Shown here in pieces: positions 1 through 9,209 of a DNA stretch of 64,000 nt. How positions within the stretch are numbered: position 1 is the stretch's first letter; each line of letters opens with the position of its first letter. The position numbers and the translations under genes are program-made. Below the pieces are notes generated by a model. The model saw nothing but the letters and a program-made list of their open reading frames with translations. It was not told where the DNA came from and did not search any database. The stretch comes from Anaerotignum sp. MB30-C6 (GTDB lineage: Bacteria; Bacillota; Clostridia; Lachnospirales; Anaerotignaceae): positions 2,356,001 to 2,420,000 of the forward strand of contig NZ_CP133078.1 of the NCBI RefSeq assembly GCF_030908465.1. The letters are read 5' to 3'.

Positions 1-1
1 C

Positions 2-1531
2 AAACGGAAAACCTTCGAAGAACAATTTCTAATATATCGTGGCCTTACTCGCCCCGAGGAGGGCTTATTTTTAACCTATGCAAACGGAGAAACCGAGGGG
101 AAAGCCCTGTTCCCTTCTTCTATTATTGATCGCCTTTGCCGTATGGATAGCGCATTAGAAGTACAGCCTTATTCAGGTTTTAAGTTAGATGAGATGATGC
201 CCTCTTCTGCCTTTCATCTTCTGGGAAGTAAAATGCGGGAACATAAAAAGGAATCTCCCATGGATCCTCTTTGGCAAGATATTTATAGTTTTTTTGCCAC
301 TGACCCCCTGTGGGAAAAGCGTCTTTCCTTGCTCAGAAAAGGCTTTGTAACCACCAAAAAACAGGAAAATCTGTCACCGAAAACGGCAAAAAACCTATAC
401 GGTGAGAAGATTTTTTCTAGTGTTTCCCGTCTGGAACGTTTTGCCGCCTGTCCATTTTCCCATTTTGCAGAGTATGGACTGAAGGCAACGGAGCGAAAAC
501 TCTATCAACTTCATACCCCTGACTTAGGGCTGTTGTTTCATGAGGTTTTGGAACTGTTTTCAAACAAAATACAATCAGAAAATATCCAATGGGATTCTTT
601 AACCCAAGAAAAAACGGAAGCAATGATTCATGAAGCCGTTGACCTTGCGGCACCAAAACTGGGAGATCAAATTTTGCTAGATACAGCGGCAAATCAATAC
701 CTCATTCATCGGTTAAAACGTATTTCAAGTCGTGCCGCTTGGACACTGGTACGTCATCTGAAAAACGGAGATTTTGTTCCCCAGGGCTATGAAATTGGCT
801 TCGGTAACCACGAGGCCCTCCCCCCTATTGTCATTCAGTTGGCGGAGGGGAACCAACTTGTTCTGTCAGGAAAAATCGACCGTGTTGACTTATTGGATAC
901 CCATGGAAATCGTTATGCTAAAATTATAGACTATAAATCCGGTTCCAAAAATTTTAACTTTCAGGATATTTATTACGGCTTGCAACTACAGCTTCTGATC
1001 TATTTAGATGCCTACTTAAAGCATTATGAAAAAACAAATACGCCAATGAAGCCCGGTGGTGTTTTCTATTTCAGAATTATGGATCCAAATATTTCCCTCA
1101 GTCAGGAAATGAGCCCAGAGGAGATTGAAGAAGCATTGTATCAAAAAATGCAAATGTCTGGTCTGATTTTAGAAGATGAAGCAGTCATCCAAGGCCTTGA
1201 CCACATATTTATTGAAGATGTCAAAGGCAAAAACTCGGCAATTGTACCCGTCGGTTATACAAAAAAAGGAGAACCCTCATCTGCGGCTTTTCTTGCTAAT
1301 GAAGACCAGTATGAAAAACTCCTTTCCTTTGTAGTAAATCAGGCGGCAGAGTTGGGTAACTCTATGCAAAAAGGTACCATTACCCCCTCCCCTTATCGCA
1401 AGAATGATCAATCCCCTTGCTCCTACTGTCGGTTCAAGTCAATTTGTCGTTACGACTATGATGATGAACCTAAGTGGCGTGATTTGAAAAAAATAGCTAA
1501 AAAGGACTTCTGGGACATGATTGATAGTTAA
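2..1531 (+). CDS. addB: ATP-dependent nuclease subunit B AddB, C-terminal part (5' end outside window)
   Basis: The frame is open from base 2, so the N-terminus (helicase-like part) lies upstream of the window. What remains is the RecB-type nuclease domain. A cysteine in AACPFSHF near base 440 and the trio CSYCRFKSIC at 1419-1447 together give the four Cys of the AddB iron-sulfur cluster. GLLFHEVLE supplies the active-site His, and DRVD followed by DYKSG (about base 928) supplies the metal-binding Asp and catalytic Lys. AddAB processes double-strand breaks for recombination. A strong terminator follows at once, so addA is not directly downstream as is usual in this phylum; it may lie upstream or elsewhere. 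Confidence 0.93.
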   Translation, partial: KRKTFEEQFLIYRGLTRPEEGLFLTYANGETEGKALFPSSIIDRLCRMDSALEVQPYSGFKLDEMMPSSAFHLLGSKMREHKKESPMDPLWQDIYSFFATDPLWEKRLSLLRKGFVTTKKQENLSPKTAKNLYGEKIFSSVSRLERFAACPFSHFAEYGLKATERKLYQLHTPDLGLLFHEVLELFSNKIQSENIQWDSLTQEKTEAMIHEAVDLAAPKLGDQILLDTAANQYLIHRLKRISSRAAWTLVRHLKNGDFVPQGYEIGFGNHEALPPIVIQLAEGNQLVLSGKIDRVDLLDTHGNRYAKIIDYKSGSKNFNFQDIYYGLQLQLLIYLDAYLKHYEKTNTPMKPGGVFYFRIMDPNISLSQEMSPEEIEEALYQKMQMSGLILEDEAVIQGLDHIFIEDVKGKNSAIVPVGYTKKGEPSSAAFLANEDQYEKLLSFVVNQAAELGNSMQKGTITPSPYRKNDQSPCSYCRFKSICRYDYDDEPKWRDLKKIAKKDFWDMIDS

Positions 1532-1570
1532 GATAAAAAAACCTAGAAAGTAAGCCAATGAAACACAAAA

Positions 1571-1616
1571 AAGCTCGGTAAAAAATGTCTTCTTGACCTT
1601 TTACCGAGCTTTTTTA
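1571..1616 (+). terminator. Rho-independent terminator after addB
   Basis: A perfect 13-bp stem (1571-1583 with 1599-1611) is followed by a T run. It lies 40 bp after the addB stop and closes that transcript. Confidence 0.88.
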
Positions 1617-1903
1617 TAAAAATTATAAACCCATGTCCCATATTATATCTTACGAATCACAGTTCCATTCATTTAGATCCGACTTTCAAAACAATATGAT
1701 ACGGATATTTATATTGTTCGTCCTCAGACTATTCCTTTTATCTAAAAAATGTCCCGCCTTGATTGACCCAAGTATCAGACAGGAGTAAAACAACTGACTG
1801 GAGTTCAATCCATATGTCCACCTATTAAAATCCAAAACTACTCCTATTACCTTTAAGGGCAATTACATTTTTGGAGATTCCAATCTTTCGTACATCCCTG
1901 TCC
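1617..1903. other. Intergenic stretch, no intact gene
   Basis: No plausible start or ribosome site is seen. Short open pieces on the minus strand (for example one encoding EDEQYKYPYHIVLKVGSK) have protein-like composition but are cut by stops, so they may be a gene remnant or chance. Confidence 0.4.
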
Positions 1904-2167
1904 TTAAAACTTTTCCCAATACTGTTTCACACTACCTTCTTCTATGGCATCCATATAAGAATTGGCAATTTCAAAAACTTCCTCTTCATCACTTATCTTA
2001 AAAAAAGTTCTACCATGCTCAACGACGATATCCTTATTTTTCCCTTTGTTTTCCTCAACCCAACTGCGGAATTCATTTTCCCAACGTTGCGTAGCCTGCT
2101 CCATATCTTCGTAGCAAAGCAGCTCATCCTTTACATTTTCAATTAGTTCATCTATGGTTAATTTCAT
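1904..2167 (-). CDS. Small acidic hypothetical protein downstream of ruvB
   Basis: An 87-residue, charged, helix-prone protein with many Glu and Lys, no membrane segment and no motif I recognise. The start is supported by an AGGAAAGGA ribosome site about 7 bases upstream. It begins 15 bp after the ruvB stop on the same strand, so it is probably the third gene of the ruvAB transcript. Its function is unknown. Confidence 0.7.
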   Translation of the reverse strand: MKLTIDELIENVKDELLCYEDMEQATQRWENEFRSWVEENKGKNKDIVVEHGRTFFKISDEEEVFEIANSYMDAIEEGSVKQYWEKF

Positions 2168-2181
2168 AACATTATCCTTTC

Positions 2182-3195
2182 CTATCCCTCTTTGGGCTTC
2201 ATCCCAAAATGTGCATACCCCGCCCCAGTCACAACTCTGCCTCTGGGGGTACGTTGAATGTATCCCAGTTGCAATAAATAAGGCTCATAAACGTCCTCTA
2301 TTGTTTCCGACTCCTCACCAATGGAAGCAGCAAGGGTATCTAGCCCAACGGGCTTGCCGTCGAATTTATCTATCATGGTCATTAGCATCTTGCGATCAAT
2401 TAAGTCTAATCCCATTTTATCCACTTCTAACAAATCCAATGCAAAACGGGCAACCTCGCCGTTGATTTCTCCATCATACCTCACTTGAGCAAAATCTCGC
2501 ACTCTTTTTAAAAGCCGATTTGCAATTCTTGGCGTACCTCTGGAACGCCTTGCGATTTCTAACGCCCCATCCTGATCTATTTCAACCTGCAGCACATCCG
2601 CTGAACGGCAAATAATGGTTTTCAGGTTTTGAATATCATAAGGTTCTAACCTTTGCACAACACCAAACCGATCTCTTAAAGGAGCCGTTAGAAGCCCAAT
2701 TCTTGTGGTAGCCCCAATCAAAGTAAACTTTGGCAAATCCAATCGTACAGATCTCGCCCCAGGCCCTTTGCCTATCATAATGTCTATGACAAAGTCCTCC
2801 ATGGCAGGGTATAAAATTTCCTCTATCATTCGGTTCAAACGATGGATTTCATCAATAAAAAGAATATCGCCTTCGCTTAGGCTGTTTAAAACCGCCGCCA
2901 TATCCCCCGCCCGTTCAATGGCAGGCCCCGAAGTGGTTTTTATATGAACCCCCATTTCATTGGCAATAATGTTGGATAAGGTTGTCTTTCCCAATCCTGG
3001 AGGGCCATATAACAACACATGATCCAAAGCTTCCCCTCGTTGTTGGGCCGCTTGGATAAACACTTTTAAATTTTCCTTTACACTCTCCTGCCCAATATAG
3101 CTGTCTAACTGCTGCGGTCTCAGCTTCGGTTCAAAATCCTTGTCTTCTTCCCGAAAACCCGCTGTTAGTATTCGCCGATTATCCAATGGTAACAC
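2182..3195 (-). CDS. ruvB: Holliday junction branch migration helicase RuvB
   Basis: This is the AAA+ motor that, with RuvA, drives branch migration of Holliday junctions. Walker [10 protein letters not shown] is at residues 64-72 and Walker B DEIH at 115-118, followed by the [12 protein letters not shown] hairpin segment, the sensor region and a C-terminal winged-helix domain ending RTPRGRVVT. The length of 337 aa is normal. The gene follows ruvA by 9 bp and is almost certainly co-transcribed with it. Confidence 0.98.
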   Translation of the reverse strand: MLPLDNRRILTAGFREEDKDFEPKLRPQQLDSYIGQESVKENLKVFIQAAQQRGEALDHVLLYGPPGLGKTTLSNIIANEMGVHIKTTSGPAIERAGDMAAVLNSLSEGDILFIDEIHRLNRMIEEILYPAMEDFVIDIMIGKGPGARSVRLDLPKFTLIGATTRIGLLTAPLRDRFGVVQRLEPYDIQNLKTIICRSADVLQVEIDQDGALEIARRSRGTPRIANRLLKRVRDFAQVRYDGEINGEVARFALDLLEVDKMGLDLIDRKMLMTMIDKFDGKPVGLDTLAASIGEESETIEDVYEPYLLQLGYIQRTPRGRVVTGAGYAHFGMKPKEG

Positions 3196-3204
3196 CTGCT
3201 TTAT

Positions 3205-3807
3205 CTAAAATGTAATCATTTTTTTCAATGCCGCTTTCAAAATCTCCTCTGTGGTCATTCCTTCTGCTGCAACCAAGCCAACTGCTTTGGCAGCCTCACT
3301 TCGGCTATAACCCAATGCAGTCATGGCGTCAATTGCCTCAAATTTTGCTCCCCCAATAGAACCCACTTCCTCCTCCATATCCGAAGGGATTGCTATGGCG
3401 TCCTCTGTGCTGCATTTATCTTTCAACTCTAATATCACCCTCTGGGCTGTCTTTTTACCAACCCCAGGGGCCTTTGTAAGGGTTTTTGCATCCCCCGATA
3501 AAATTGCCATAATAATTTCCTGAGGTGTTAATTGAGATAAAAAACCCAATGCCCCTTTCGGCCCAACACCACCCACAGTTAATAACTTAAGAAACATTTC
3601 CTGTTCTTCTTTTGAAGAAAAGCCAAAGAGGGAAATACCGTCATCTTTCACACTCATATGAGTAAAAACCTTGATTTCCTTCCCCAGATCAGGCATCTTT
3701 GAAAGCACCACTGTGGAAACAAAAATCTGATATCCGATTCCGCCCGTTTCCAATATGATATAACTTTCCCCTCGATGGGCCAAAGTGCCCTTTATATAAG
3801 AGATCAT
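3205..3807 (-). CDS. ruvA: Holliday junction binding protein RuvA
   Basis: RuvA tetramers bind four-way junctions and load RuvB. The 200-aa protein has the N-terminal OB fold, two helix-hairpin-helix motifs (LLTVGGVGPKGAL and LTKAPGVGKKTAQRVILELK), an acidic linker and the C-terminal RuvB-binding three-helix domain. The start follows a GAGAGGAGA ribosome site. It is the first gene of the operon, behind a good promoter at 3838-3866. Confidence 0.98.
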   Translation of the reverse strand: MISYIKGTLAHRGESYIILETGGIGYQIFVSTVVLSKMPDLGKEIKVFTHMSVKDDGISLFGFSSKEEQEMFLKLLTVGGVGPKGALGFLSQLTPQEIIMAILSGDAKTLTKAPGVGKKTAQRVILELKDKCSTEDAIAIPSDMEEEVGSIGGAKFEAIDAMTALGYSRSEAAKAVGLVAAEGMTTEEILKAALKKMITF

Positions 3808-3837
3808 AAATCTTCTCCTCTCTTTCTGTATCCAATT

Positions 3838-3866
3838 ATTATACTGGACAAGTTCTCAAAGAGCAA
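3838..3866 (-). promoter_or_regulatory. Predicted sigma-A promoter of ruvAB
   Basis: On the minus strand, TTGCTC (3861-3866) and TATAAT (3838-3843) are separated by exactly 17 bp. The -10 box lies 31 bp upstream of the ruvA start. Confidence 0.7.
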
Positions 3867-3902
3867 CCCTCTCCAGACAAAATTAGGAAAATACGTTCGC
3901 CA

Positions 3903-3931
3903 TTGTTCCATTTAAAAAAGAGGTGTACACT
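3903..3931 (+). promoter_or_regulatory. Predicted promoter of the deformylase-like gene
   Basis: TTGTTC (3903-3908), a 17-bp spacer and TACACT (3926-3931) lie just ahead of the AAAGGAG ribosome site. It diverges from the ruvAB promoter. Confidence 0.55.
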
Positions 3932-3957
3932 AAACAAAAAGGAAAGGAGCTGTTGAA

Positions 3958-4442
3958 ATGGAACAAAAAATACTACTTTTAGGTAACCCGTCGCTTTATC
4001 AGGTTGCCTCCCCTGTAACAGAAGACGATATGAAAAATCTCCCCCAAATTGTTCAAGATTTACACGATACACTCATGGCTTTCCGCAAAAATATGGTGCT
4101 GGACGTGCCATTGCAGCCCCTCAAATCGGGGTACAAAAACGAATTTTGTATATGTACATAGACCACCCCGTAGTTTTTATAAATCCCCGTTTAGAGTTTC
4201 CCCATGCAGAACAAATGGAAGTTTTAGACGACTGTATGTCCTTCCCTGCCTTATTGGTAAAAGTCATACGTTATAAACGCTGTATCATTCACTTTACAGA
4301 TATGGAAGGCCACTGCTGTAAAATGGAACTGGAAGATGATCTTGCAGAATTGTTGCAACACGAATATGACCATTTGGATGGTATTTTGGCGGTTATGCGA
4401 AGCATAGACAACCATTCTTTCTATTGGAAAGAGACACCTTAA
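3958..4442 (+). pseudogene. Peptide deformylase-like gene interrupted by a frameshift
   Basis: Peptide deformylase removes the formyl group from nascent proteins. The N-terminal part starts at 3958 with a good AAAGGAG site and reads to FRK. The frame then breaks at a five-A run (4087-4091), and the rest continues one frame back from TAT at 4092. Joined, the product has motif 1 GAGRAIAAPQIG, a motif-2-like DDCMS (usually EGCLS) and motif 3 HEYDHLDG, about 160 aa in all, which is the length of short deformylase-like proteins. One missing A would explain everything: a homopolymer error or a real mutation. Changes around the motif-2 Cys suggest it may not be the main housekeeping deformylase. Confidence 0.8.
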
Positions 4443-4500
4443 AAAAAGCTTTTCTATTCATTTATCCCAATGAAAAGGCAACTCAAGGCAAACAAATCAA

Positions 4501-4530
4501 AACCACCCGTTAAACGGGTGGTTTATTCTT
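4501..4530. terminator. Bidirectional terminator
   Basis: The 10-bp perfect stem AACCACCCGT / ACGGGTGGTT has a 3-base loop and sits between two convergent genes. Confidence 0.75.
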
Positions 4531-4657
4531 GACTGTTTGGCGCAAATAAAACGTTGGTTTCCATAAAATCGAATTGAAAAACCAATGCCTTTACTCCAAA
4601 ACAATAAAACTGCCTTGCATAAACTTTTTTAAGTAATTCTTAAAATTCTATTTCTGT

Positions 4658-5104
4658 TTAATCAGGCATAACTTCAATTTCAATCTCCGCTTCTTCCAGT
4701 ATCTTTCTGGAAAGCTCATCAGGGTATTCTCCTTTATGAACAATACGCTTTATGCCTGCATTTACCAGCATCTTGGCACAAATCACGCAAGGCTGAAGGG
4801 TAATATAAATTGTTGAATCCTCCGTTGATATACCCAGTTTTGCTGCCTGAATAATGGCATTTTGTTCGGCGTGTAACGCACGACATAACTCATGGCGCTG
4901 TCCAGAAGGTATGCCTAAACGTTCTCTTTCACAGCCCCCCAACTCCGTACAATGTTTTAGCCCAGATGGAGCCCCATTGTAACCAGTGGTAATAATACGG
5001 TTGTCCTTTACAATCACCGCTCCAACTTCCCTACGCAAACAGGTAGATCTGGTCTTTACAATCTCTGCAATTTGCATAAAGTATTCGTCCCAGCTAGCTC
5101 TCAC
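4658..5104 (-). CDS. Deoxycytidylate (dCMP) deaminase, ComEB family
   Basis: This is a zinc-dependent cytidine/deoxycytidylate deaminase converting dCMP to dUMP for thymidylate synthesis. The zinc ligands and catalytic Glu are visible: HAE (H78, E80) and PCVIC (C106, C109), preceded by the substrate segment GYNGAPSG. The start is taken as GTG at 5104, because the family begins M-R-x-S-W-D-E-Y-F and GGGGAG lies 8 bases upstream; a GTG at 5113 would be too close to that site. It lies alone between terminators. Confidence 0.93.
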   Translation of the reverse strand: MRASWDEYFMQIAEIVKTRSTCLRREVGAVIVKDNRIITTGYNGAPSGLKHCTELGGCERERLGIPSGQRHELCRALHAEQNAIIQAAKLGISTEDSTIYITLQPCVICAKMLVNAGIKRIVHKGEYPDELSRKILEEAEIEIEVMPD

Positions 5105-5183
5105 CGATTCCACTCCCCTACCTTTATTTTTCTACAAAATATCACATCTTAACGTATTTGTCAAAAGCATTTCAAAATAAGAA

Positions 5184-5252
5184 AGCCTCCTCACCTTAAA
5201 TATCCTTCTACCAAAACCAGTAGATTTTAATATTTCAGGCAAAGAGGCATTT
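5184..5252 (-). terminator. Probable terminator of the CoA-transferase gene
   Basis: Imperfect GCCTCTTtGCC / GGtgAGGAGGC arms enclose a smaller TCTAC/GTAGA hairpin, with TTTC TTATTTT following on the minus strand. Confidence 0.5.
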
Positions 5253-5323
5253 TCATAAATCGGAATTTTATTTTAGGAAATTTCAAAGTTCCTTCCTAAT
5301 AAGTCCATATAGACTTTCAAGCA

Positions 5324-6634
5324 TTAGACAATCAGGTTCATTTTTTTTGCTTCGAATTCCAATTCCTCTCTAAATTCAGGAGCAGCAAGGGAAATAATCA
5401 TTTTCGCTCTATCACTTGCAGTCTGACCTTTCAAACGTACAATGTTGTTTTCGGTTACTAAAAAGTCTACTTCATTCTTTGTTGTTGTTACAATAGAACC
5501 GGGTGTCAATACTGGCTTAATCTTAGAAACTGTGCCTCCTTTTGTTGTGGAAGTCATGGCGATAAAGCCCTTACCACCCTTTGATAAGTTTGCACCACGA
5601 ACAAAGTCAACTTGTCCGCCAGAACCACTATAATGCTTTGTACCAATGCTTTCTGCGCAAACCTGACCAAATAAGTCAATTTCAATACAAGAATTTACAG
5701 AAACAAAGTTGTCGTGCATACCAATGATATTGGGGTCATTTGTATAGTCAACGGGGTGCATTTCAAAAGCAGGGTTATCGTGCATGAAGTCGTACATCTT
5801 TTGCGTACCCCACGCTAAGGTTGCAACCGTTTTCCCTACGTTGATAGGCTTTTTCATATTTGTAACAGCACCACATTGAATCAAATCTACCATACTGTCT
5901 GTAAGCATTTCTGTGTGAATACCCAAGTCTTGTTTGTCTCTCAAAAGAACACCAACTGCATTGGGGATGCCACCAATACCCAGCTGCAGTGTTGCACCGT
6001 TGGGTACTTCATCTGCAATCATCTGGCCAATTGTTTTATCTATATCTGTCAATGGTGCATTGGGCAAAATAGAAAGAGGTCTAGAGGATTCACAGAGGGC
6101 TGTAACCTGAGAAATGTGAATCTGGTTGTTGCCTAAAACACGAGGCATTTTATCATTTACATCTAAAAGGATGATTTTCGCTTTGTCACGCATAGCAACG
6201 GCTTCTGCCCCTGCCATAGCACAACTGAAATAACCGTGCCCATCCATAGGAGAAACCTCAGCGTACATAACATCTAATTTAGGCTGAACATCTCTCCAGT
6301 AACCGGGAATTGTACTATAATTGGCGGGAATATAGGTATAATGACCTTCCTGAATACCTTTTCTGCCGGCCGCACCTGTAAACCAAGAAACATAGTCATA
6401 TTTGCCCTTCAGCTCTTCATAGTTCAGAAATGGGCCACCTTTCACAGATAAAGTCTGATGATGAAGAACGCCTGTTAATTCTCCATTTCTCGCTCTTTGA
6501 GCAATGGCCTCACAAATAGCCGTAGGCTCTACTAGACCAGTGGGGCTAGCACAAACATCTCCAGACTTCACAAATTTTGCTACTTCTTCAGGAGTCATTT
6601 TCTTTGCAAGATACATTTCCTGAAACTTATTCAT
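5324..6634 (-). CDS. Acetyl-CoA hydrolase/transferase family CoA-transferase (4-hydroxybutyrate / butyryl-CoA:acetate type)
   Basis: This 436-aa protein belongs to the family I CoA-transferases that move CoA between an acyl-CoA and acetate in fermentation. Visible are the CoA-binding glycine loop GIGGIPNAVG (about 219-228), the catalytic Glu in HTEMLTDSMVDL (E242, near the E238 position of the Clostridium aminobutyricum enzyme), and the signature GSGGQVDFVRGA. Substrate choice (butyryl-, propionyl- or 4-hydroxybutyryl-CoA) cannot be settled by reading. It is a single-gene unit. Confidence 0.88.
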   Translation of the reverse strand: MNKFQEMYLAKKMTPEEVAKFVKSGDVCASPTGLVEPTAICEAIAQRARNGELTGVLHHQTLSVKGGPFLNYEELKGKYDYVSWFTGAAGRKGIQEGHYTYIPANYSTIPGYWRDVQPKLDVMYAEVSPMDGHGYFSCAMAGAEAVAMRDKAKIILLDVNDKMPRVLGNNQIHISQVTALCESSRPLSILPNAPLTDIDKTIGQMIADEVPNGATLQLGIGGIPNAVGVLLRDKQDLGIHTEMLTDSMVDLIQCGAVTNMKKPINVGKTVATLAWGTQKMYDFMHDNPAFEMHPVDYTNDPNIIGMHDNFVSVNSCIEIDLFGQVCAESIGTKHYSGSGGQVDFVRGANLSKGGKGFIAMTSTTKGGTVSKIKPVLTPGSIVTTTKNEVDFLVTENNIVRLKGQTASDRAKMIISLAAPEFREELEFEAKKMNLIV

Positions 6635-7001
6635 ATTATCTCACCTTTCTTATCGTCTTCCTATTCCACTTGGCAATTTGCACAATATAGTGGGACAAAA
6701 TACCAACCTTTGAATACAAAATACTATTCTTCCACCGTATTTTAGCACATATTATGGATGCTCGTAAAGGTTAAAAGTATCATGTTTTTCAAATTATACA
6801 AATTTTCAGCGATTGTTCTCAATTAAATTTATTTAAATCGAATTTTGCAATCAAATTCACTTTATATTTTTCTATTATTCTGTCAACCAGAACATCAAAG
6901 GATGCCTTAAACCCTAGCTTTCTAGCGTATCCAAAAAAATTTATGGTAATCAAAAATATGTCATACAACGCACAACTAAAGCCTTCAAAAACAGTTTGCA
7001 C
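6635..7001. other. Intergenic region upstream of the CoA-transferase gene
   Basis: AT-rich, with the CoA-transferase ribosome site at its left end. A Phe-rich open frame on the minus strand (6819-7019) starts inside a terminator and lacks a ribosome site, so it is not called. Confidence 0.5.
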
Positions 7002-7042
7002 AAAAAAACGGTCAACCATCCCTCAAAGGAAGTGCTGACCGT
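7002..7042 (-). terminator. Terminator of the P-loop gene
   Basis: Stem ACGGTCA / TGACCGT (7036-7042 with 7008-7014) is followed on the minus strand by seven T. Confidence 0.75.
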
Positions 7043-7066
7043 TCTACGTCTCAATATGTTTTTATT

Positions 7067-7483
7067 TTACTTTATAATATAGGGTAGAACCTCTTTAGGA
7101 AGTTCTTCGTCTTTACAACTAATAATCATTGTAAAATCTGTTTCCGTTTCCTTGGAAATGGAATCCAATTCAGTGATAAAAGTTACAAACTCGTCCTTAT
7201 TCACTCTATCCACGATATTATTCAAACCATCTATATAGACTTTTTCAATGTCACTATTTTGAGAGAGTATACCACACACAAATCCTCTGAAAATCTGAGG
7301 GCTTTCCATGATAAACCTTGGTGTGTCTACAAAGCGCACACTATAATGAAGATCGTACATGTGACTGTTGTCATCATCCACAAACACAACGCAACCGTTT
7401 GCTTCCTTGCTTGCCTCATTTGCCATAGTGATAAGTCGTTTCGTTTTACCTACACCTTTTTCGCCTGCAAGAATCTGAACCAT
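7067..7483 (-). CDS. Small P-loop ATP-binding protein of unknown role
   Basis: A 138-aa protein with a clear Walker A GEKGVGKT at residues 7-14 and a Walker-B-like hydrophobic strand ending in Asp (KVYIDGL, about 83-89). It is little more than one nucleotide-binding core. Similar short Clostridia proteins are sometimes labelled PilT-like, but no hexamer or secretion motifs are visible here. The start is supported by GGGGGAG about 6 bases upstream. It is monocistronic, ending in a strong terminator. Possible roles include a regulatory NTPase or a kinase-like fold; I cannot decide. Confidence 0.75.
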   Translation of the reverse strand: MVQILAGEKGVGKTKRLITMANEASKEANGCVVFVDDDNSHMYDLHYSVRFVDTPRFIMESPQIFRGFVCGILSQNSDIEKVYIDGLNNIVDRVNKDEFVTFITELDSISKETETDFTMIISCKDEELPKEVLPYIIK

Positions 7484-7543
7484 TGCAATCTCCCCCTTTA
7501 TACTGGTGATATACCTCTGGATTTGAATTATAAAGTTTTAATA

Positions 7544-7574
7544 AAACAAATAGTTAATCGTTAACTATCTGTTT
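7544..7574. promoter_or_regulatory. AT-rich inverted repeat
   Basis: The 14-bp arms (7544-7557 and 7561-7574, one mismatch) have centre TCG. It lies between the glucokinase 3' end and the P-loop gene start, so it could be a weak terminator of the former or an operator of the latter. Confidence 0.4.
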
Positions 7575-7693
7575 GTAATTAGTATTCTCCAAATTATAGA
7601 AAAATCCTCTTGAATTTTAATTTTTTTGTACCTAAAAAAAAATATTGTTAGATTTTCACAATAAATTCACTCTTTTAACATGTAAGCCGCCTT

Positions 7694-8656
7694 TTAATTG
7701 TGGTTATTGCCAGTCTGTTTCTTCTCGAAAACCATTGCAGCGGCACCATAAATTCCTGCGTCATTGCGAAGCTTGGCCAAAGCAAATTTTTTATCTCTAC
7801 AATGCGCAAAAATATTTTGGGCATACTCTTTTTGAACCATATTCAAAAGGAATTCACCTGCCCGAGAAACTCCACCACCAATTACAATCATTTCAGGGTC
7901 TACAATATAACAAGCGTTGGCAATGGCCATACCCAAAAGACGAGATACATATTTCGTAATATCAAGGGCAAGCTCGTCGCCTTCTTTTGCTCTATCCCAC
8001 AAATCCTTTGCAGTAATCATATCTAAACTTCTAAGAGTCGAAGGCTTATCCGTATTTTTCATAAACTTCTCCGCTACCCGAACCATTCCCGTAGCAGAGG
8101 CATACTGTTCCAAACACCCTTTCTTCCCACAATTACAAAACATTGTTTCAAAAGGATTTATGGTGGTGTGGCCAATTTCCCCAGCAGTTCCCGTTTTTCC
8201 CGTTAAAATTTGACCGTTCAAAACAACTCCGCCGCCAACGCCTGTGCCTAAAGTGAGCATAAGTAAACTGTTTACGCCCTCTCCTGCACCAAAGGTAAAC
8301 TCACCCAAGGCTGCAACACGTGCATCATTTTCAACAAAAACCGAAGAAATGCCAAAAATCTTTTCTGCCTCTTTTCCAAGAAAAACGTCTCCCCAGCCAA
8401 TATTAACTGTCCCTCTGAGCAAGCCGTCCTCTGTAACAGGGCCTGGTGCCGTCAAACCAACGCCGATATCTTCCTTTCCCATGCCTTTTTCATTTAAGGT
8501 TTTCTCTATTTCCTGGTAAATATCTTGTAGTAGTGGGGTTGGGTCAGATTCCTTTCTTGTTGGGATTTCCCATTTCTCCAAAAGGCCATCCTTTCTGGAG
8601 AATAGCCCCATTTTTATTGACGTTCCACCAATATCCACACCAAAGCAATACTCCAT
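7694..8656 (-). CDS. ROK-family glucokinase
   Basis: It phosphorylates glucose with ATP for glycolysis. The ROK layout is complete: the phosphate loop DIGGTS at 8-13, catalytic Asp in VENDARVAA (D111), GEIGH (H163) and the zinc site CNCGKKGC (C174, C176, C181). The start is ATG at 8656 with AGGAGG seven bases upstream; the longer open frame is ignored because it starts inside the previous gene. It follows the acetyltransferase by a single base, implying coupled translation. 320 aa, as usual. Confidence 0.93.
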   Translation of the reverse strand: MEYCFGVDIGGTSIKMGLFSRKDGLLEKWEIPTRKESDPTPLLQDIYQEIEKTLNEKGMGKEDIGVGLTAPGPVTEDGLLRGTVNIGWGDVFLGKEAEKIFGISSVFVENDARVAALGEFTFGAGEGVNSLLMLTLGTGVGGGVVLNGQILTGKTGTAGEIGHTTINPFETMFCNCGKKGCLEQYASATGMVRVAEKFMKNTDKPSTLRSLDMITAKDLWDRAKEGDELALDITKYVSRLLGMAIANACYIVDPEMIVIGGGVSRAGEFLLNMVQKEYAQNIFAHCRDKKFALAKLRNDAGIYGAAAMVFEKKQTGNNHN

Positions 8657-8657
8657 T

Positions 8658-9182
8658 TTATGCCTCCTCGTAGTCATAAACAATCTTGTGTATTAGACTT
8701 TTGTACCTTTTGTAAACATCTTCAGATATTTTTTGGGGTATGGTCATTAGCCGTAACGGCAACATATCCTGCCCTTCTCTCATCGGTGGTTGCAAGTAAG
8801 GGTAGTCATTATAGAAAAAACCGTGTCTTTCATAAAATCCTACTCGCCGCTTTGTTAGCTCATCTTCCGGCACTTCCACCTCTAAAACAATAGGCCTTCC
8901 CGCCCAATCTATAATTTCATCTAGCTTTTCGCCACCAAATCCCCCATTGCGAAATTCTGGCTTAATAGCTAAATGTTCAAAATAAAAAAAGTCATTAAAA
9001 TCCCACATTGCAAGAGCGCCTTGTAATATGCCGCTGTCTTCTTTGATTCCATACAAACGATATTGTGGCTTATCCAAAAGGGCTTTCTGTCGTTGCTTTT
9101 CACGTAACTCCTCCACAGGAAAAGCTTCTTCTAAAATAGGGTATACTTCATCAAACGTATCCTTTGTAATTCTTTCAAACAT
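8658..9182 (-). CDS. GNAT-family N-acetyltransferase
   Basis: A 174-aa acetyl-CoA-dependent acyltransferase. The acetyl-CoA pyrophosphate loop is represented by EFRNGGFGGEKLDEI (about 84-98), a Q/RxxGxG/A-like variant, preceded by the strand FFYFEHLAIKP and followed by the family's FYERHGF. The start is ATG at 9182 behind AAGGAGG. It sits directly upstream of glucokinase. The substrate is unknown. Confidence 0.85.
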   Translation of the reverse strand: MFERITKDTFDEVYPILEEAFPVEELREKQRQKALLDKPQYRLYGIKEDSGILQGALAMWDFNDFFYFEHLAIKPEFRNGGFGGEKLDEIIDWAGRPIVLEVEVPEDELTKRRVGFYERHGFFYNDYPYLQPPMREGQDMLPLRLMTIPQKISEDVYKRYKSLIHKIVYDYEEA

Positions 9183-9209
9183 AATTTCATCCTCCTTGCC
9201 CAAAGAATA

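Noticed and set aside
4084..4095. Programmed -1 frameshift in the deformylase-like gene
   Set aside because: The A5 run lacks a proper X-XXY-YYZ slippery heptamer (the P-site codon would re-pair poorly), and no such recoding is known for this family.
6819..7019. 66-codon Phe-rich frame on the minus strand
   Set aside because: It starts inside the terminator of the P-loop gene, has no ribosome site and has AT-driven composition.
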